Part shown: one piece after another, positions 10,435 through 23,221 of the stretch
How the letters are laid out: every line of letters starts with the position of its first letter
Numbering within the stretch: the stretch's first letter is position 1
Source: Miscanthus floridulus
Taxonomy: Eukaryota; Streptophyta; Magnoliopsida; Poales; Poaceae
Assembly (NCBI RefSeq): GCF_019320115.1
Contig: NC_089582.1
Span: forward strand, 124,707,259-124,771,258
DNA: 64,000 bases
Direction: 5' to 3'
Made by a program: the position numbers and the translations under genes
The notes under the pieces: generated by a model
Database searches by the model: none
Seen by the model: the letters and a program-made list of their open reading frames with translations, nothing else
What the model was told of the DNA's origin: nothing

Positions 10435-13400
10435 GTGAGTCGGTGCTAGCCGCCTTCGCCGAGAAGGGGGTGCTGCCGCCGAAGGAGGTGGCGCACTAGA
10501 GGGCTCCTACGGGGGAGGATTTCCCGTGGCCTTAGGCCAGCGAGGTTGTCTTCTTCCTCGCCTTCCATGAGCGTAGGTTAGGATACCCTACGCACTAGTT
10601 CCTGCATGGGCTCCTCAATAAGTGGGGCCTAGAGCTACAGCACCTCAATCTGACTGAGGTGCTGCACATCGCCAGATTCATCACCGTGTGTGAGGCCTTC
10701 CTCGGGATGGAGCCGCATGTGGACTTCTTCTAGTGAATCTTCACTAGGCGAGCTTTATCGAAGGGGAAGCTGGCTAGGACCACGTAGGTTGGTGGCTTTG
10801 CCCTACAGAAGAAGCTAAGCTCGTTGGGCTCGTACCCTGCGTACACCCCTTGCGATTCTAATCGGGGGTGGCATGGGGAATGGTTCTACATCAGGAACCC
10901 AGCGGAGGCGCTATTCCTACCTTTCACCAGTAGGAGGCTAGAGAGGTAGGAGAGCTGGTCGTGGGGCCTCGCCAGCCAGTAGAACAAGCTAGAGATTATC
11001 AAGGCGGAGCTCTAGAAGCTAATGCGGCATGGCCTTGATGGGGTGCGGGTGTTCCACACCTTCTTCCACCATTAGGTCACCCTGCTAGTGGAAAGGACAT
11101 GGCCGATGTGGATGTACACCAGCCCGACGGACCCTGACTGCGCATCATCAGAGGAGTTGGCGAATGACGAGGTCTGGAGTCAGCTCGACCAGATGCTGCA
11201 GCTGAGGGCCAAAGAGACCCTTGATGGAAAGCCTAGACCTCTTCACGTCGTGAAGCTATCCAATCTGGTGTGCTCCCTTCTCCTTACCTCGTGTTCTCTT
11301 CCTTTTTTCTCTCCTGTATCTTGACTTTGAGTCGTGCATTTCTTAGGGACTCGAAGGTTACAAGTCCCGACTGCATCTTTTGAAGGTGCCGGAGGGCGTG
11401 CCTCAGCAAGCCACCCTGAAGAAGGCGGCAGTCGAGAAGAAGAAGAAGAGAGCTAAGAGGGCTCGGAGGCAGCACCAAAAGGAGCAGGATATCGCCCAGT
11501 GCGTGTAGGCTAGGGAGAATAGGAGCGACGTCGAGGCGAAGCTTGAGTCAGAGGATCCCACAGAGATGGGTGATGACTTGATCTCCTCCACGGACGAGAG
11601 GGGCTGGGAGGCCGTTGTGACCTCGGTGAAGCGTCGTGAGCCTACGGCTGTGTCTGTCGGTAGTGGGAGGGAGGTAGAGAGGCACGGCAACGTTCCCATG
11701 CTGAGGAAGTGCGCCACAAGCTCAGATGCCATCGACGAGCGAAAGGCAAAGCGGACGCGGTCACCGTGCCATTCGAAGGCACAACCGGCCTTGTCCCCGC
11801 CTACTCCGAGCATGGTGGGGCAGGCCAAGTGGTCGAAGGAGTAGGCTTGCACCCACGCATCTTTGGGGCCAGCGCTGATGCGTGACCCATAACATGGGGA
11901 CTCCCCGCTAGCTGCTCTGGTCGGCGTGCCTGAAGCGGGCGGTCGTGGCGACTCGCGGGCCGATCGAGAGCCGGCCGGTTCGACTCCCCCTGGGTTGAGA
12001 TAAGGGGGTGTGGCTCGCGGCCTGCGAGCAGCCCTTGTTCGGTGGACCCATTGCCGATGGGTCGGGGCTTCAGAGCCCTATTGCTTACATCCCAGTATGC
12101 TTTCTTCATTTCTTTTCAATCTCGTAGTTGAGTTTTTTGGAGTGCGACTGACTTGTACTTTTTCGATAGTGGCTAGATACTATTGGGGTTGAGCATCGCC
12201 CCGCCCCCTATGTGGGAGGAGTGGAGGCCCACCTTGCAGCACGTCACGATGAGCGGCGAGGAAAGCAGGGTGGCGGTGGTGTGACCTTCCCTTCTAAGGG
12301 CAGCGCCCCCTAGGTTGGTCACGAGTACGGTGATAGCGGCGGCGATGGTGTTGGCAGTGATCCCTGTGGCGATGGTAGAGGTCACGTCAGAGGTGACCCT
12401 TGTGACCCCTCCTACACCAGAAGAGGGGAGGGAGACCGGGCTCCCTACCTCACCCGACAGAGTGCCACACGGCTCGCCCTCCCAGTAGGAGTTGGTCGTG
12501 TTAGGGGAGACGTGGCCAGGCCAGAGGTAGAACGTCCATTGGTGGGCCATGGAATTGAGATAGTGGAGGTCTCCTCTGATGGCGAAGCAGGTGATAGGTT
12601 GGAGCCACCGGCACCGTCGCAGGAGCTAGCGGTGGTCCGATCATCGACTGGGCCTTCTAGTGGGCTAGGGCGACCACCGACCTAGTGTGGCACTACCCCG
12701 AGGACTCGAGGAAGGTTTGGTTCATCCTTCGGGATGAGCAGGAGGATCAGCTCTAGGATGTGCTTGGGGGGAGAGGACTCGCCATGGAGTCCGATCTCAC
12801 CCAAAATTAGGTGAAGCTCGAGAAAGCCCTAGAGTAGGTCAAGTCCGTCCAGCAGGCGGTTACTATTGACCTACCCTACATCATAGAGTTAGGTTTTCTG
12901 CGTTCATCCTTGGCTCCTTGGTCTTCCACTTGTTATCTTAGTGTGTTTGCCTCTTGTGTTGTAGGGCTTGGAGGGGATGTCGAGCCACAAGTCTCGCTTC
13001 CTATGGGGGGGAGCAAGCCCAAGAGGTCGTGATGTCATGGCGGGTCACCAAGCTTGAGCATGAGCTAGAGTCTGGCTACTGTGAGTCTCAAGGTCGGGCG
13101 GCTGAGGTGATAGAGGCGCGGGCGGTGGAGTTGCTCGTGACAGAGCGGGCGATCGCCGCTGAGTGGGGGCATGAGGCGGCAAAGGTCCACTAGTAGAGAC
13201 TGAGGTGGCACTCCAGAAGTCCTTGGCGGAGACTGAGGTGGCACTCTAGAGTTCCCTGGAGGCCCTAGAGTCAGAGTGAAAGACCCTAGAGTCAGAGCGG
13301 AAGGCCCAGTCAGAGGTCGACTAGGAAGTGCTCACGCTCCAGGGCCGGGTGCTCGAGATGGAGGAGGCGAATGCTTGGCTGCATGAGCAGGTGACTCAGT

Positions 13401-14145
13401 AGGAGGAAGGGCTCTCCATCCTTGAGAACACCCGCCTTGGTATGTACCTTTTTAGCTTTTGGTTGATGTCTTGGTTTTTCCTTTAATTTGCTTCTGAGCT
13501 CGTCATCCTTCTTCTAGAACTGGGCGGAAAGGTTGGGTTGCTGAAGCAAGACCTAGAGACGGCCAGGGTGATGGTCGATCAGAATGTGGAGGCGCTGGCA
13601 AAGTCCCTTGAAGAGCGACGTGCTCTCAAGGGGGAGCTTGACCTGATCCTCAACGTCGCCCAGCCGCCCAGGTCGTCATCATGAAGGTGTTCAGGTCAGC
13701 ACCAAGCACCAGCACGCCCGCCATCCGACTGGTGGAGGTCCGGGACGAAGTTCGGGTGCTCATTACCGATGGGATGTTCTGCGGGACGTCGGGGGTGCTG
13801 ACTTTCGGTGGTGATGCACCACCTAGATCTAGACTTTGCCGCCATCTACAGTGGGTATGCCGACGGTTGGAGCCTAGAGGCCATCTATGCGTTCAGGGAA
13901 AGCTTGTTGCCACACGCACAGTTGGTGGCTGAGCAAGTCTCCGCGCAGTGGGTGATGGATGCCCACCATGTGAACGTGGCCGAAGGCACGCACCTGGAGG
14001 ATGTCGCCCAACATGTGGATGAATTGGAGCCTAGGTCAAAAGCGAACATTGCCCTACCTCTGACCAAGCCAAGTGTCGTCTAGCAGGAGAGCGAGCAACC
14101 CCTACCTTCGTCGGTCACGCCGTCAGTTGATGCCACCGGGTAGCC
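10435..14145 (+). pseudogene. Antisense-encoded accessory ORF of the Tat/RIRE2-like element (putative 'gypsy-type transposase' family), decayed
   Basis: Plus-strand translation shows, broken by many TAG stops, the family of 'putative plant transposon protein, gypsy type'. A readable stretch near 10600-10730 gives LLNKWGLELQHLNLTEVLHI, then ARFITVCEAFLGMEPHVDFF. Further on are GEWFYIRNPAEAL (about 10872-10910), a lysine-rich tract near 11430, coiled-coil segments (13030-13190 and 13530-13660), and a C-terminal block at 13810-14083. At least one frameshift occurs near 13800. The open segment ending near 11270 is followed by a plausible GT...AG intron. It runs opposite to gag-pol and lies between integrase and the 3' LTR. 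Its role in the lineage is not known. Confidence 0.75.
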
Positions 14146-14733
14146 ACAGTAGGATTTAGAGTAAAACTAGTTTAGTAGATGTAAAAGTTAAGTCCATGGG
14201 GGAGCCCCTGTGTGAATAGTTCATATTCATGAATGCATTCATTTTGTTTTGCGATGAATCACTTTGTTCGAGGAAGCTTGTCATGTTCGTTCCTTATTTT
14301 TACCCAAGCATAACTTTGTTTTTTATTCTATTTTTCACACCTACCCATTTGAACCATAGGCTGCAACCTTAAGAACCTAGGCATGGCCCGTGAGGCTCAG
14401 TTGCTAGTAACTGTAGGTCGTGGCAGGGTGTGATCGATCAGAATGTTTAAAGCAAAGTTATGTAAGGCAATTAAAGGAATGGACTACCCTTTTGTTTGGG
14501 TAGAAAGATATTTACCATAAGATAGTATAAAAGATAGGTGGTATCGCACCCTCGTGGAGCCCCCGAGCGACCTGGGCCGAGAGTGTTCTGGCCAGGGCGC
14601 TTATAGGAGCAAACGTTAAGTGAAAGAAAGCGGTAAGACTGAATTTTTAGGGAAAGAAACAACATAACTGTTCGATGTTCCAAGTGTTGGTGAGAACATT
14701 GCCATTGTCATCCTTCAGTCGATAGGCACCTAG

Positions 14734-15740
14734 TTGGATCACTTCGGTCACCGTATAGGGTCCTTCCCATGGCGGAGAGAGTTTGTGCTTCTCCTTGGTC
14801 GATTGGGTCCTTCAAAGCACAAGGTCTCCGACCTCGAGGGTCCTTCCTCTGATTTTCCTCTCATGGTACCTACAGAGAGTCTGCTGGCACTGAGCGGAGC
14901 GAATGACGGTCGTCTCATGGGCCTCCTCGAGCAGGTCAACTGTGTCTTGCTGAGCCTCCATGGCTCGGTCGTGGTTGAAGGCCTTTACTCTTGGGGTGCC
15001 ATGGTTAAGGTCGAGAGGCAGCACTGCTTTAGCTTCATAGGCCAAGAAGAAGGGTGTGAACCCTATGGATCAGTTCAGGGTTGTTCTCAGGCTCTAGAGG
15101 ATCACGGGGACCTCTACAACCCATCACCTGGCATACTTGTTCAGTTGGTCAAAGATGCATGGCTTGAGTCCTTGGAGGACCATGCCATTGGCCCATTCGA
15201 CCTGGCCGTTAGTACGTGGATGTCCAACTGAGGCCTAGTCGATCCTAATGTCGTATCCATCACTAAAGTCTAGAAACTTCTTCCCGGTGAAGTTAGTTCC
15301 GTGGTTAGTGATGATACAGTTAGGAACGCCGAACCAATAGATGATGTCGAGGAAGAATTTGATCACCTCTTCTGAGAGGATGTTGGTGATGGGCTTGGCC
15401 TTGATCCACTTGGTGAACTTGTCGACCACTACGAGTAGGTGAGTGAAGCCGCCTAGGCCTTTTTTGAGGGGTCCAACCATGTCGAGGCCCCAGACAGCGA
15501 ACGACTAGGTGATGGGGATGGTTTGGAGCTCTTGTGCTGGCAAATGAGTTTGCCGAGCGTAGAACTAGCGTCCTTCACACCTGCAGATGGCCTCCTCTGC
15601 ATCTCATAGTGAGGTGGGCCAATAAAAATCTTGGCGAAAGGCTTTTTCAACTAGCGACCTTAGGGCCATGTGATGTTCGTAGATTTCAGCATGGACCTCG
15701 AGGAGGAGCTACTTGCCTTGGTTGGTAGGGACGCACTTTA
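14734..15740 (-). pseudogene. Integrase remnant of the Gypsy element
   Basis: Minus-strand frames show the integrase core around MVGPLKKGLGGFTHLLVVVD (about 15420-15480) and a C-terminal part at 14812-15045 with RVKAFNHDRAMEAQQ and VGDLVL. In the second catalytic block the Asp expected before Asn-Gly is replaced: the reading is IITNHGTNF. Frames shift between blocks, so no active integrase is made. Confidence 0.8.
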
Positions 15741-15984
15741 TGAGTACTCCCGACAGACTCTGTTTGTAGAGTTCATTTCCGATCATGATGAATGTCTTGG
15801 CGCATCAAGCGATCCATCATGCTTCAGTCCTTTTGGGTGGGAGAACCTCCTCGAGGAGGTAGGCGAGTAGCGGTGCTCGCCAGTCGGCTTGATCGAGTGC
15901 CAGCACGGCGACGTCGGCGGGTGATGTTGTCACAAAGGCACTAGGGTCAGAGCCCCTGAGCGCTGGGTCGGCATCGGGGTGTGT

Positions 15985-16530
15985 CTAGATCGGACCTTCC
16001 AAGATGCGGGTAGATGGTTCATGAAGGTCATTGATGAAGGCCCTGTCCGAAGATGGAACCCTCCTGGCAGCCAACTTTGCGAGAAAATCGGCAACATCGT
16101 TGTCCTTTCGGGGGACATGGTGTAGCTTGATCTCCTGGAATTTGTCCTTGAGCTTGCGTACCTCCTGACAGTATGCTGTCATGAGGGGGCTTTTGCAAGA
16201 GGACTCCTTCATGACTTGGTCGATGACCAACTTCGAGTCGCCGTGAAAGTAGTCATGTAGAGCCGAGCTCGATGGCGATGCGCAGTCCGTTGATGAGGGC
16301 CTCGTATTCTGCAGCGTTGCTTGAGGCCAAAAAGTGGAGACAGATGCATAGTAGAGCTTACTCCCATCTGGGGAGATCAGAACCACTCCAGCCCCCGAGC
16401 CAGACGCCATTACAGACCCATCGAAGTACATCATCCAGTACTTATGGGTGACGTCTAGGGTCAGAAGCTGGACTTCCATCCATTCAGTGACAAAGTCCAT
16501 GAGAGCCTAAGATTTAATAGCAGTATGGGG
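15985..16530 (-). pseudogene. RNase H domain remnant of the Gypsy element
   Basis: The minus frame reads WMMYFDGSVMASGSGAGVVL, the first catalytic Asp block of plant Gypsy RNase H. It continues to HGDSKLVIDQV and the distal HVPRKDNDVADFLAKLA. Local frame damage around 16260-16330 disturbs the middle of the domain. It sits between RT and integrase as expected for the lineage. Confidence 0.8.
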
Positions 16531-16699
16531 AATGTACCTGATGTCATGGCCCATTAGTTTGAGTGCCCACTTGGAGATTCGCCCCATGGTGTCACGGTTG
16601 CGGATGATGTCTCCGAGCTGGTATGAAGTGACGATCGAGACTTTGTAGTCGGTGAAGTAGTGTAGGAGCTTTCAGGTCGCCATCAGCACAACGTACAAG

Positions 16700-17810
16700 A
16701 GTTTTTGCGCCTAGGGGTACCAGACCTTGGGGTCGGTGAGTACCTCCTCGATGAAGTATATGGGTCGTTGGACCTTAAGGTGGTGTCCCAGCTCCTCCCT
16801 TTCGACGACTAGGGCAGCGCTCACCATGTGGTTGCTTGCCATGACATAAAGGAGGAGGGGTTCTCCCCGTTTAGGAGCGACGAGGATTGGGGCCAATGTC
16901 AGTGATGCTTTGAGGCTCTCTAAAGCCAGCTGTGCTTGCTCAATCTAAATGAAAGCGTCCGTTTTTTTGAGAAGCTTGTAGAGAGGCATCCCCTGTTCAC
17001 TGAGCCAGGAGATGAATCGGCTTAGGGCAGCCAAGTAGCTGGTGAGCCTTTGTACACCCTTGACGTTGCATATAGGGCCCATGTTGGATATGGCCATGAT
17101 TTTTTCGGGGTTGGCTTCGATGCCGCTTTCGAACATGATGTATCCGAGCAGCTTCCCCTTCGAAACCCCAAAAGCACATTTTTCAGGATTCAATTTGATG
17201 TTGAACCTTCGGAGGTTCATGAACGTCGTGGCCAAGTTTGCGATCAGGTCACAAGCTTGAGCTGTTTTGACCACTATGTCATCAACATAGATGGCGATTG
17301 TTGGTTTCGGGCGCTCAACTTGGTCAGGCTAATCGAGCGGGTCAATTTGATTAGCGAAGCATTGCTACATGCACCTTTAGTAGGTGGCGCCAACATTCTT
17401 TAGACCATAAGGCATGGTTACATAATAATATGAACCATATGGGGTGATGAACGAAGTCGTGAGCTGGTCGGACTCTTTCATCGTGATCTGGTGATAGCCT
17501 GAGTAGGCATCCAGAAAGGAGAGGATTTCATATCCTGAGCTGGAGTTGACTATCTGGTCTATGCGTGGTAAAGGAAAATGGTCCATCGACACGTTTGTTA
17601 AGGCTAGTATAATCAACGCACATTCTCTATTTCCCAGTCTTCTTTTTAACGAGAACAAGATTGGCAAGCCAGTCGGAGTGGTATACCTCTCTGATGAAGC
17701 CGGCTGCCAGAAGTTTGGCAATCTCCTCACCTATGGCCCTGCACCTCTCGTTGTCAAAGCGACGCAGGCGTTGTTTGGTGGGCTTCGAGCCCGGGACGAG
17801 GCGTAGTGCA
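16700..17810 (-). pseudogene. Reverse transcriptase remnant of the Gypsy element
   Basis: Minus frames show FPLPRIDQIVNSSSGYEILS, then FLDAYSGYHQI, YVTMPYGLKNVGATY, the catalytic YVDD (17276-17287) and KLNPEKCAFGVSKGKLLGY. The domain order is that of Ty3-Gypsy RT, but stops and a frameshift between about 17377 and 17275 break the frame. Confidence 0.85.
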
Positions 17811-17920
17811 TGCTCGGTGACCTCCTATGGTATGCCTAGCATGTCAGAAGGTTTCCATATGAAGACGTCACGATTGGCTCATAGAAAGTCAATGAGCTCG
17901 CATTCCTATTTGGCCAGGAG

Positions 17921-18695
17921 CTAGGTCTCGATCCGCACCGTCTTGGTTGGGTCGGTGGGGTCGATCCCCACCGCTTTGGTCTCCTCGAGTGGATAGATGG
18001 CAGTCGAGGAGGTTGGCTTGTTGCAGTTCAAGACTGCTAGGGTCGACAACTCCTCGAGCCACGGGAGCTCGGAAGAGTTGATGACAGCAGTGGCGAGCTC
18101 AAAATGCTCATGGTCGCACGTGTAGGTGTGCGAAAAGGTGCTACCCATAGTGATGATGCCGTTTGGTCCTGGCATCTTCAGCTTCAGGTAGGTGTAGTTG
18201 GGGACCGCCATGAATTTGGCATAGCATGGCCGCCCCAAGATGGCATGATAAGACCTCGGGAAGTCCACCACCTCAAAGGTAAAGTACCTTTGAGCGGAAG
18301 TTGGCTCTGTCGCCAAACATGATGGGCAAGTCGGTCTGCCTGAGTGGGTACACCTGTGTCCCCGGGATCACACCATGGAAGGGTGAGCTCACTTGGCGGA
18401 GCTCCAACCGGGGGATGCGCATGGCGTCGAGGGTGTCGACGTAGAGGATGTTGAGGCCACTGCCTCCGTCCATCAGCACCTTAGTGAGGCGCTTCTTGTG
18501 GACGATGGGGTCGATGATGAGTGGGTAGAGACCCGGTCTAGCGATGTGAGAAGGGTGGTCCCTCTTATCAAAGGTGATCGGAGATTCTGACCAGCGAAGG
18601 AAGGTGGGGACGGCCGTTTCCACGATGCATGCCTCTCTATAGCGCACCTTGTGCTGGTGCTTGGAGTAGATGGCATTGGATCCCCCGAAGATCAT
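17921..18695 (-). pseudogene. Protease region remnant of the Gypsy element
   Basis: The ORF at 18273-18695 contains LMDGGSGLNILY, the aspartic-protease block of Tat-type elements, which have D-G-G rather than D-S/T-G. The following frame (17921-18316) continues with SYHAILGRPCYAKFMAVPNY, the conserved post-protease segment. A frameshift near 18290 separates the two. Confidence 0.75.
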
Positions 18696-20162
18696 GATGG
18701 ATTCCTTGGGGTCGGGAAACCTGTCTCCATCCTTGTCCGTCGTGCCTCCTTTCTTGATTGCTGCCTCCTTGCCCTTTCCTTCTTTTGGCCCGCCGGCCTA
18801 TCGTAGGAAGCGCTTGAGGAGCTCGCAGTCCTTGTAGAGGTGCTTGATGGGGTAGGCGTGGTTGGTGCATGGACTATCCATGAGCTTGTCGAAGTGGCCG
18901 AGCTGGCCCGATTGGGGCTACTTGCCCGCGTGATCGGCCACAGCGACCAACGCGGAGTTGGCCGGTCGGCGCCGATCCTTCTTGTTCTTTTTGCCCCTCT
19001 ATGTGGAGGGGCCCTCATCTTGATCCTCGCATTTGGCCTTGCCCTTATCCCAACCTCCGTTAAAGACCGCTCTGACCGCCTCCTCGCCGGAGGTGTGGTT
19101 CGTGGCGATGTCGAGTAGGTCACAGGAGGTCCAGGGCTTTAGATAGCCAAGCTTATGAATCAAAGACTCACAGGTTGTTCTAGAGGGGAATGCGCCGATG
19201 ACATTCGTGTCGACGACATCAAGAAGAGAGTTGCACTGCTTTGAGAACCTATGGATGTAATCCCGTAGGGACTCGTTGGGCTCCTATTGGCAGCTCTTAA
19301 GGTCCCAAGAGTTCCCAGGGCGGACATACATCCCCTAGAAATTCCCAACGAAGATCCTTTTGAGGTCCGCCCAGTTGCGGATGCTATTGTGCAGGAGGAA
19401 TTTGAGCCATGCTCGAACATGTTCCCCCATGTAGATGGGGAGGTACTAAATGATGAAGTGGTCATCATCCACTCCTCTAGCTCGATAGGCGAGCTGGAAG
19501 TCCTCGAGCCATATATCGGGGTTCGTCTCCCCGGTATACTTGGCGATGTTGGTGGGCGGTCGGAAGCGCTGTGGGAATGGCGCTCTCTGGATGCGTCAGC
19601 CAAAGGCATGTGGTCCTAGGCCATCTGGGCTGGGACTTCGGTCTTCTAGTCGGCGACCACGCCTGGGGTGCGTCTCGCCGGTCCCCTCGATGGTCCGGTC
19701 GGAGCCCATGCTGCGTACTCTCACCGCCGCCTGATGTACATCATCGTCATGCCAGGCCTGACGCTGGTTGTTGATGACGCTGTGAGCATCTTGGTTCGGC
19801 CCGAGGCGTTCACGCATAGGTGGCCGGTGTAGAGCGGACACCGGGCTAGGTTGTGGCGCAGCTGTGGCCTCATGTTCCACCCTCGATTGCTGTAGAGGTG
19901 AGCAGATGGAGCGATGCATCTGGTGCATCCCCGCCCCCTGGTGGGGAGAGAGGGCACAAGTCAGTGTCACGATGCGGAGCTCTCTGCTTGTTGAACGGCG
20001 GCGATATTCTGACCAGCCCGAGCAAACTATGGGGGATCGTTCCCCCATCGATGATGTTGTGCTGAACCTAGCGGGCGTGACCCTGAGCGCCGCTTGTCGG
20101 GTTACATGCACGGGGCGCATCATGGTGTGCTAAGCGTGCCGACACAGGTGGCGGCTAGTTCT
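18692..20162 (-). pseudogene. Gag remnant, central and C-terminal part
   Basis: The minus strand near 19470-19560 reads ANIAKYTGETNPDIWLEDFQ, the hallmark of the plant retrotransposon gag domain. Downstream there are R/K-rich and charged segments (18870-19120). Stops and frameshifts are frequent. The upstream end is cut at 20162, where the CACTA element inserted. Confidence 0.75.
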
Positions 20163-22179
20163 CACTACAAAAAATCGGGGCTTGTATGACAAACCGGAAC
20201 TGTCATGTAAAGTACAGAAATTGTCATAAAAAGTACTTTATGACGAAAAAGCAGTGTCACGCCGGTCGTCATATAACGACCGTCGCATAATGTACCTCGT
20301 GACGATTTTATGGGCCACCGTCACAAAATGTCAAGACCTTTTGTGACGGTAACGTTCTATCGTCACCTATTGTTACCTTTTATGACGACTATAACTGTTA
20401 CATATTGTTTAGTCAACGCATCACATAATGTACGAACCGTCACAAATGGTACGTGGGAGGACAGGTTATTATGACAATATGGTAACGTCAAATATTGTGA
20501 GCCCAACATTTCTAGCCCAGGCCCATATTATGGGCTGACCCAATTGAAACAATAATAAACCATATAACCAATTCCATAATATCATAACGACCATACAAAG
20601 GCGCATGTTCCAGAATACATGTTTCCATACAAAATTACAACAAAAACATGAACACAAAATGATCCAGCCAACTAAACAAATTCTAGCAGCTAGCGTCAAG
20701 TTCCAGCCAGCACCTAGAGCCAAGTTCTTGCACCAAACAAGTTCCAGCCAGTAGCCAACAGCTAGCGCCAAGTTCCAGCCAACAGCCCAGCAAACAACGC
20801 CCATGACCCTATCTGTTATCTGAAAAGAAACAACGAAGAGGAAAAATGTCCTATGCAAATGTCCTATACAAAGATATAGTTCAGAAATTAAAGATAGTAA
20901 ATCAAAATACCCTGATTTTGAGGTGGCTCCATGTAATGATTACCTTGCTAGCAAGCCATGCTCAAGTAGACAAGTACAATTGCTGTTCTGCAGAACGCTC
21001 CAGGCAGGGCCGCTCGCCTCGCTGCTAGCTAGTCAGCTACTACTGCCCCTGAAGGTTGCAAAATCAGCAGCTTGTCATGCCATTTGCCTAGACATAAATG
21101 CAGGTTGTAAAGAGTAACTTTTTCCTGATTTGAAATACCAATGCTACCATGCTAGACGGATGTAATACTACATGTCCAAAAGCATCCCAGGTGATCTTAT
21201 TTCCATAGCAAAATATAGATGACTTCAAAAGTATTTTTCTTTCCTAAATGAATCACCTGTGATATTGTGTTTGGTTAGATTGAGATAAATAGAGGTAGAG
21301 AACTAAACTTGATTGCTTCTGTATGGATTTGATGAAGCTTCAAGTCAGGGTTCTCTATGCCTCAGCCTGCAACATCCATGTAAACTTTAATTGGACAGCC
21401 AATGTCCGGCCACTGCCCTGACCTACAGACTATGACATAACCTCACCTAGCCGCTCGCCAACCTGCCTAGCGACACACCTGAATCAAAGATCAGAATCAC
21501 CAAACTTGCTTGGATTGGATTAATATCATAGTGCACTCAAACCAACTTTTGGTACAAGCAACATAGGTGAGATCAACATCTCATCTATTCATTTATAGAG
21601 ACATGATTATTGTCCAAAAACCATTACAGGCCAAGCATCCTGTAATAATATGCAAGTTCAGTACATCATATTTGTATAATGGAATATTGAAATATTTTCA
21701 TTTGTAAAATGGTAGTCTAGGGGTGTAACATGACACAGCTAGCATGAATTTAACAACATAATAAATTTAGCATTGTTATCCAACTATTCACAGTTTCTTC
21801 AGAACACTTTATTAGCATGATTAAAAGCTGCCTTTTCAGAACATTAACTCTCTGATGGCATTTCAAATGCTTCATAATTCAGGAAATGTTAACTTTGAGC
21901 TAGAAACCTAGAAGCAAAATAAATAATGGGTCAGAGCAAAAGTTGAAAGATCATATACAGAGGATGCATACCTGGTAGCACCTTTTTAATTACTCTACAA
22001 TTCTATATGGACACCTTGACAAAATTAACAACAAAAGGAACATCAAAAAAAAATTGCAGGCCTAGTACAGAACACAAAGCAATAATTAGACTCGGCTCTG
22101 AGATTCACAAAAAAAATTAACAAGAATCAAATACGTACAGGTTGTGCGCTTGTAAAGCTTGGGTCCTTGCTATGTGTTA

Positions 22180-22930
22180 AGGACAGAATCCCCAGCGGAC
22201 CGTGACGGATGGTTGTTGGGTCTTCCGCGGCCGCACCAGGGGCCACGCGCACCGGGGCCGCCGCACCAGAGGCCGCCGCGCCGAGGGCCTTCCTCGCCGG
22301 GGCTGCCGTGCTGTACACAGCCAGATTCGGAATCAAGAAATCTCAAAGCAAAAGCACCAGATCCATTAATATCCGGCCCAAAATTACCAGAGGAAGAAGA
22401 AACCTGCGCTGGGGAGCTGCCGCGCCGGGGAGCGCCCTCGCCTCACACCCGCGCCCGGAGCTCCGAGGGAGGAGGGATCGGGAGGAGCCGGGCGTGCTCA
22501 CCCAGGCCTGCGTCCGCCGCTGGGGCGTGCTCGCGGCTGTGGCCGCTGCCGCGCCGGGTTGCGGCCGCTCCTGGGGGCGGCCTCGCCGGGGCGCCGTGCC
22601 TGGCCTCGCCTGGAAGCCGCGCCGCCACCGCGGGAAAGGAGGGAGAGGGAGGAGGCGCGGATGCGGACGCGAGAGAGAGCCGGCCTCGCCGGGGCGAGGT
22701 GCCCGGCCTCGCCTGGAAGCCGCGCCGCCACCGCGAGAAAGGAGGGAGAGGGAGGAGGCACGGATGCGGACGCGAGAGAGAGCTAGGGTTTGGACCTAGT
22801 ATATATTTGGCTGCAGAGTGGCTCGGGAGGAGACAGGAGCACCGTTCATCAGGAATCCAAGGAGTGAAAATAATTTTGCTACCGTGGACACCGTGTGCGC
22901 CCGTCTTGGCCACACGCTCTATTCTCTTTA
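22180..22930. repeat. GC-rich block in the CACTA element with a 103-bp tandem duplication
   Basis: The segment from GGCCTCGCCTGGAAGCCGCG to GGACGCGAGAGAGAGC occurs twice, offset by 103 bp (about 22601 and 22704). The block resembles a GC-rich first exon or promoter, so a captured host fragment is possible, but all frames are Arg/Pro/Ala-rich and none shows a domain. I do not call a gene. Confidence 0.65.
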
Positions 22931-23143
22931 AATTCTAGAGCCCTACGTGGCCCAATATTCATTTGTTTTTTTATTTTTCTATTTTCAAAGCAGATATGTT
23001 ATATAAATATATTGAGTACCAAATGAATACAAATGTAAAGGTTGTAAATACAAAAATTATAGGATAATAACAAATTTCAAATAAAAAATATGTCAACAAT
23101 ATAACAATTGTTCACAAATGACACTTTGAAATTCTACTGTTTA

Positions 23144-23221
23144 CTAACACTTTCTCAAATGAAAAAATGACCTATATAACAATTGTTATATGGGTCATTT
23201 TTGCATTTGAGAAAGTGTTAG
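23144..23221. repeat. Near-perfect 78-bp palindrome
   Basis: CTAACACTTTCTCAAATG at the left pairs with CATTTGAGAAAGTGTTAG at the right around the central CAATTG (23180-23185), with two mismatches along 39 bp per arm. It could extrude as a cruciform or make a hairpin RNA. Confidence 0.85.

Noticed and set aside
22159..22938. GC-rich ORFs in the CACTA element as a captured gene
   Set aside because: Several frames are open at once, no domain is present, and the content repeats. Kept only as a GC-rich block.
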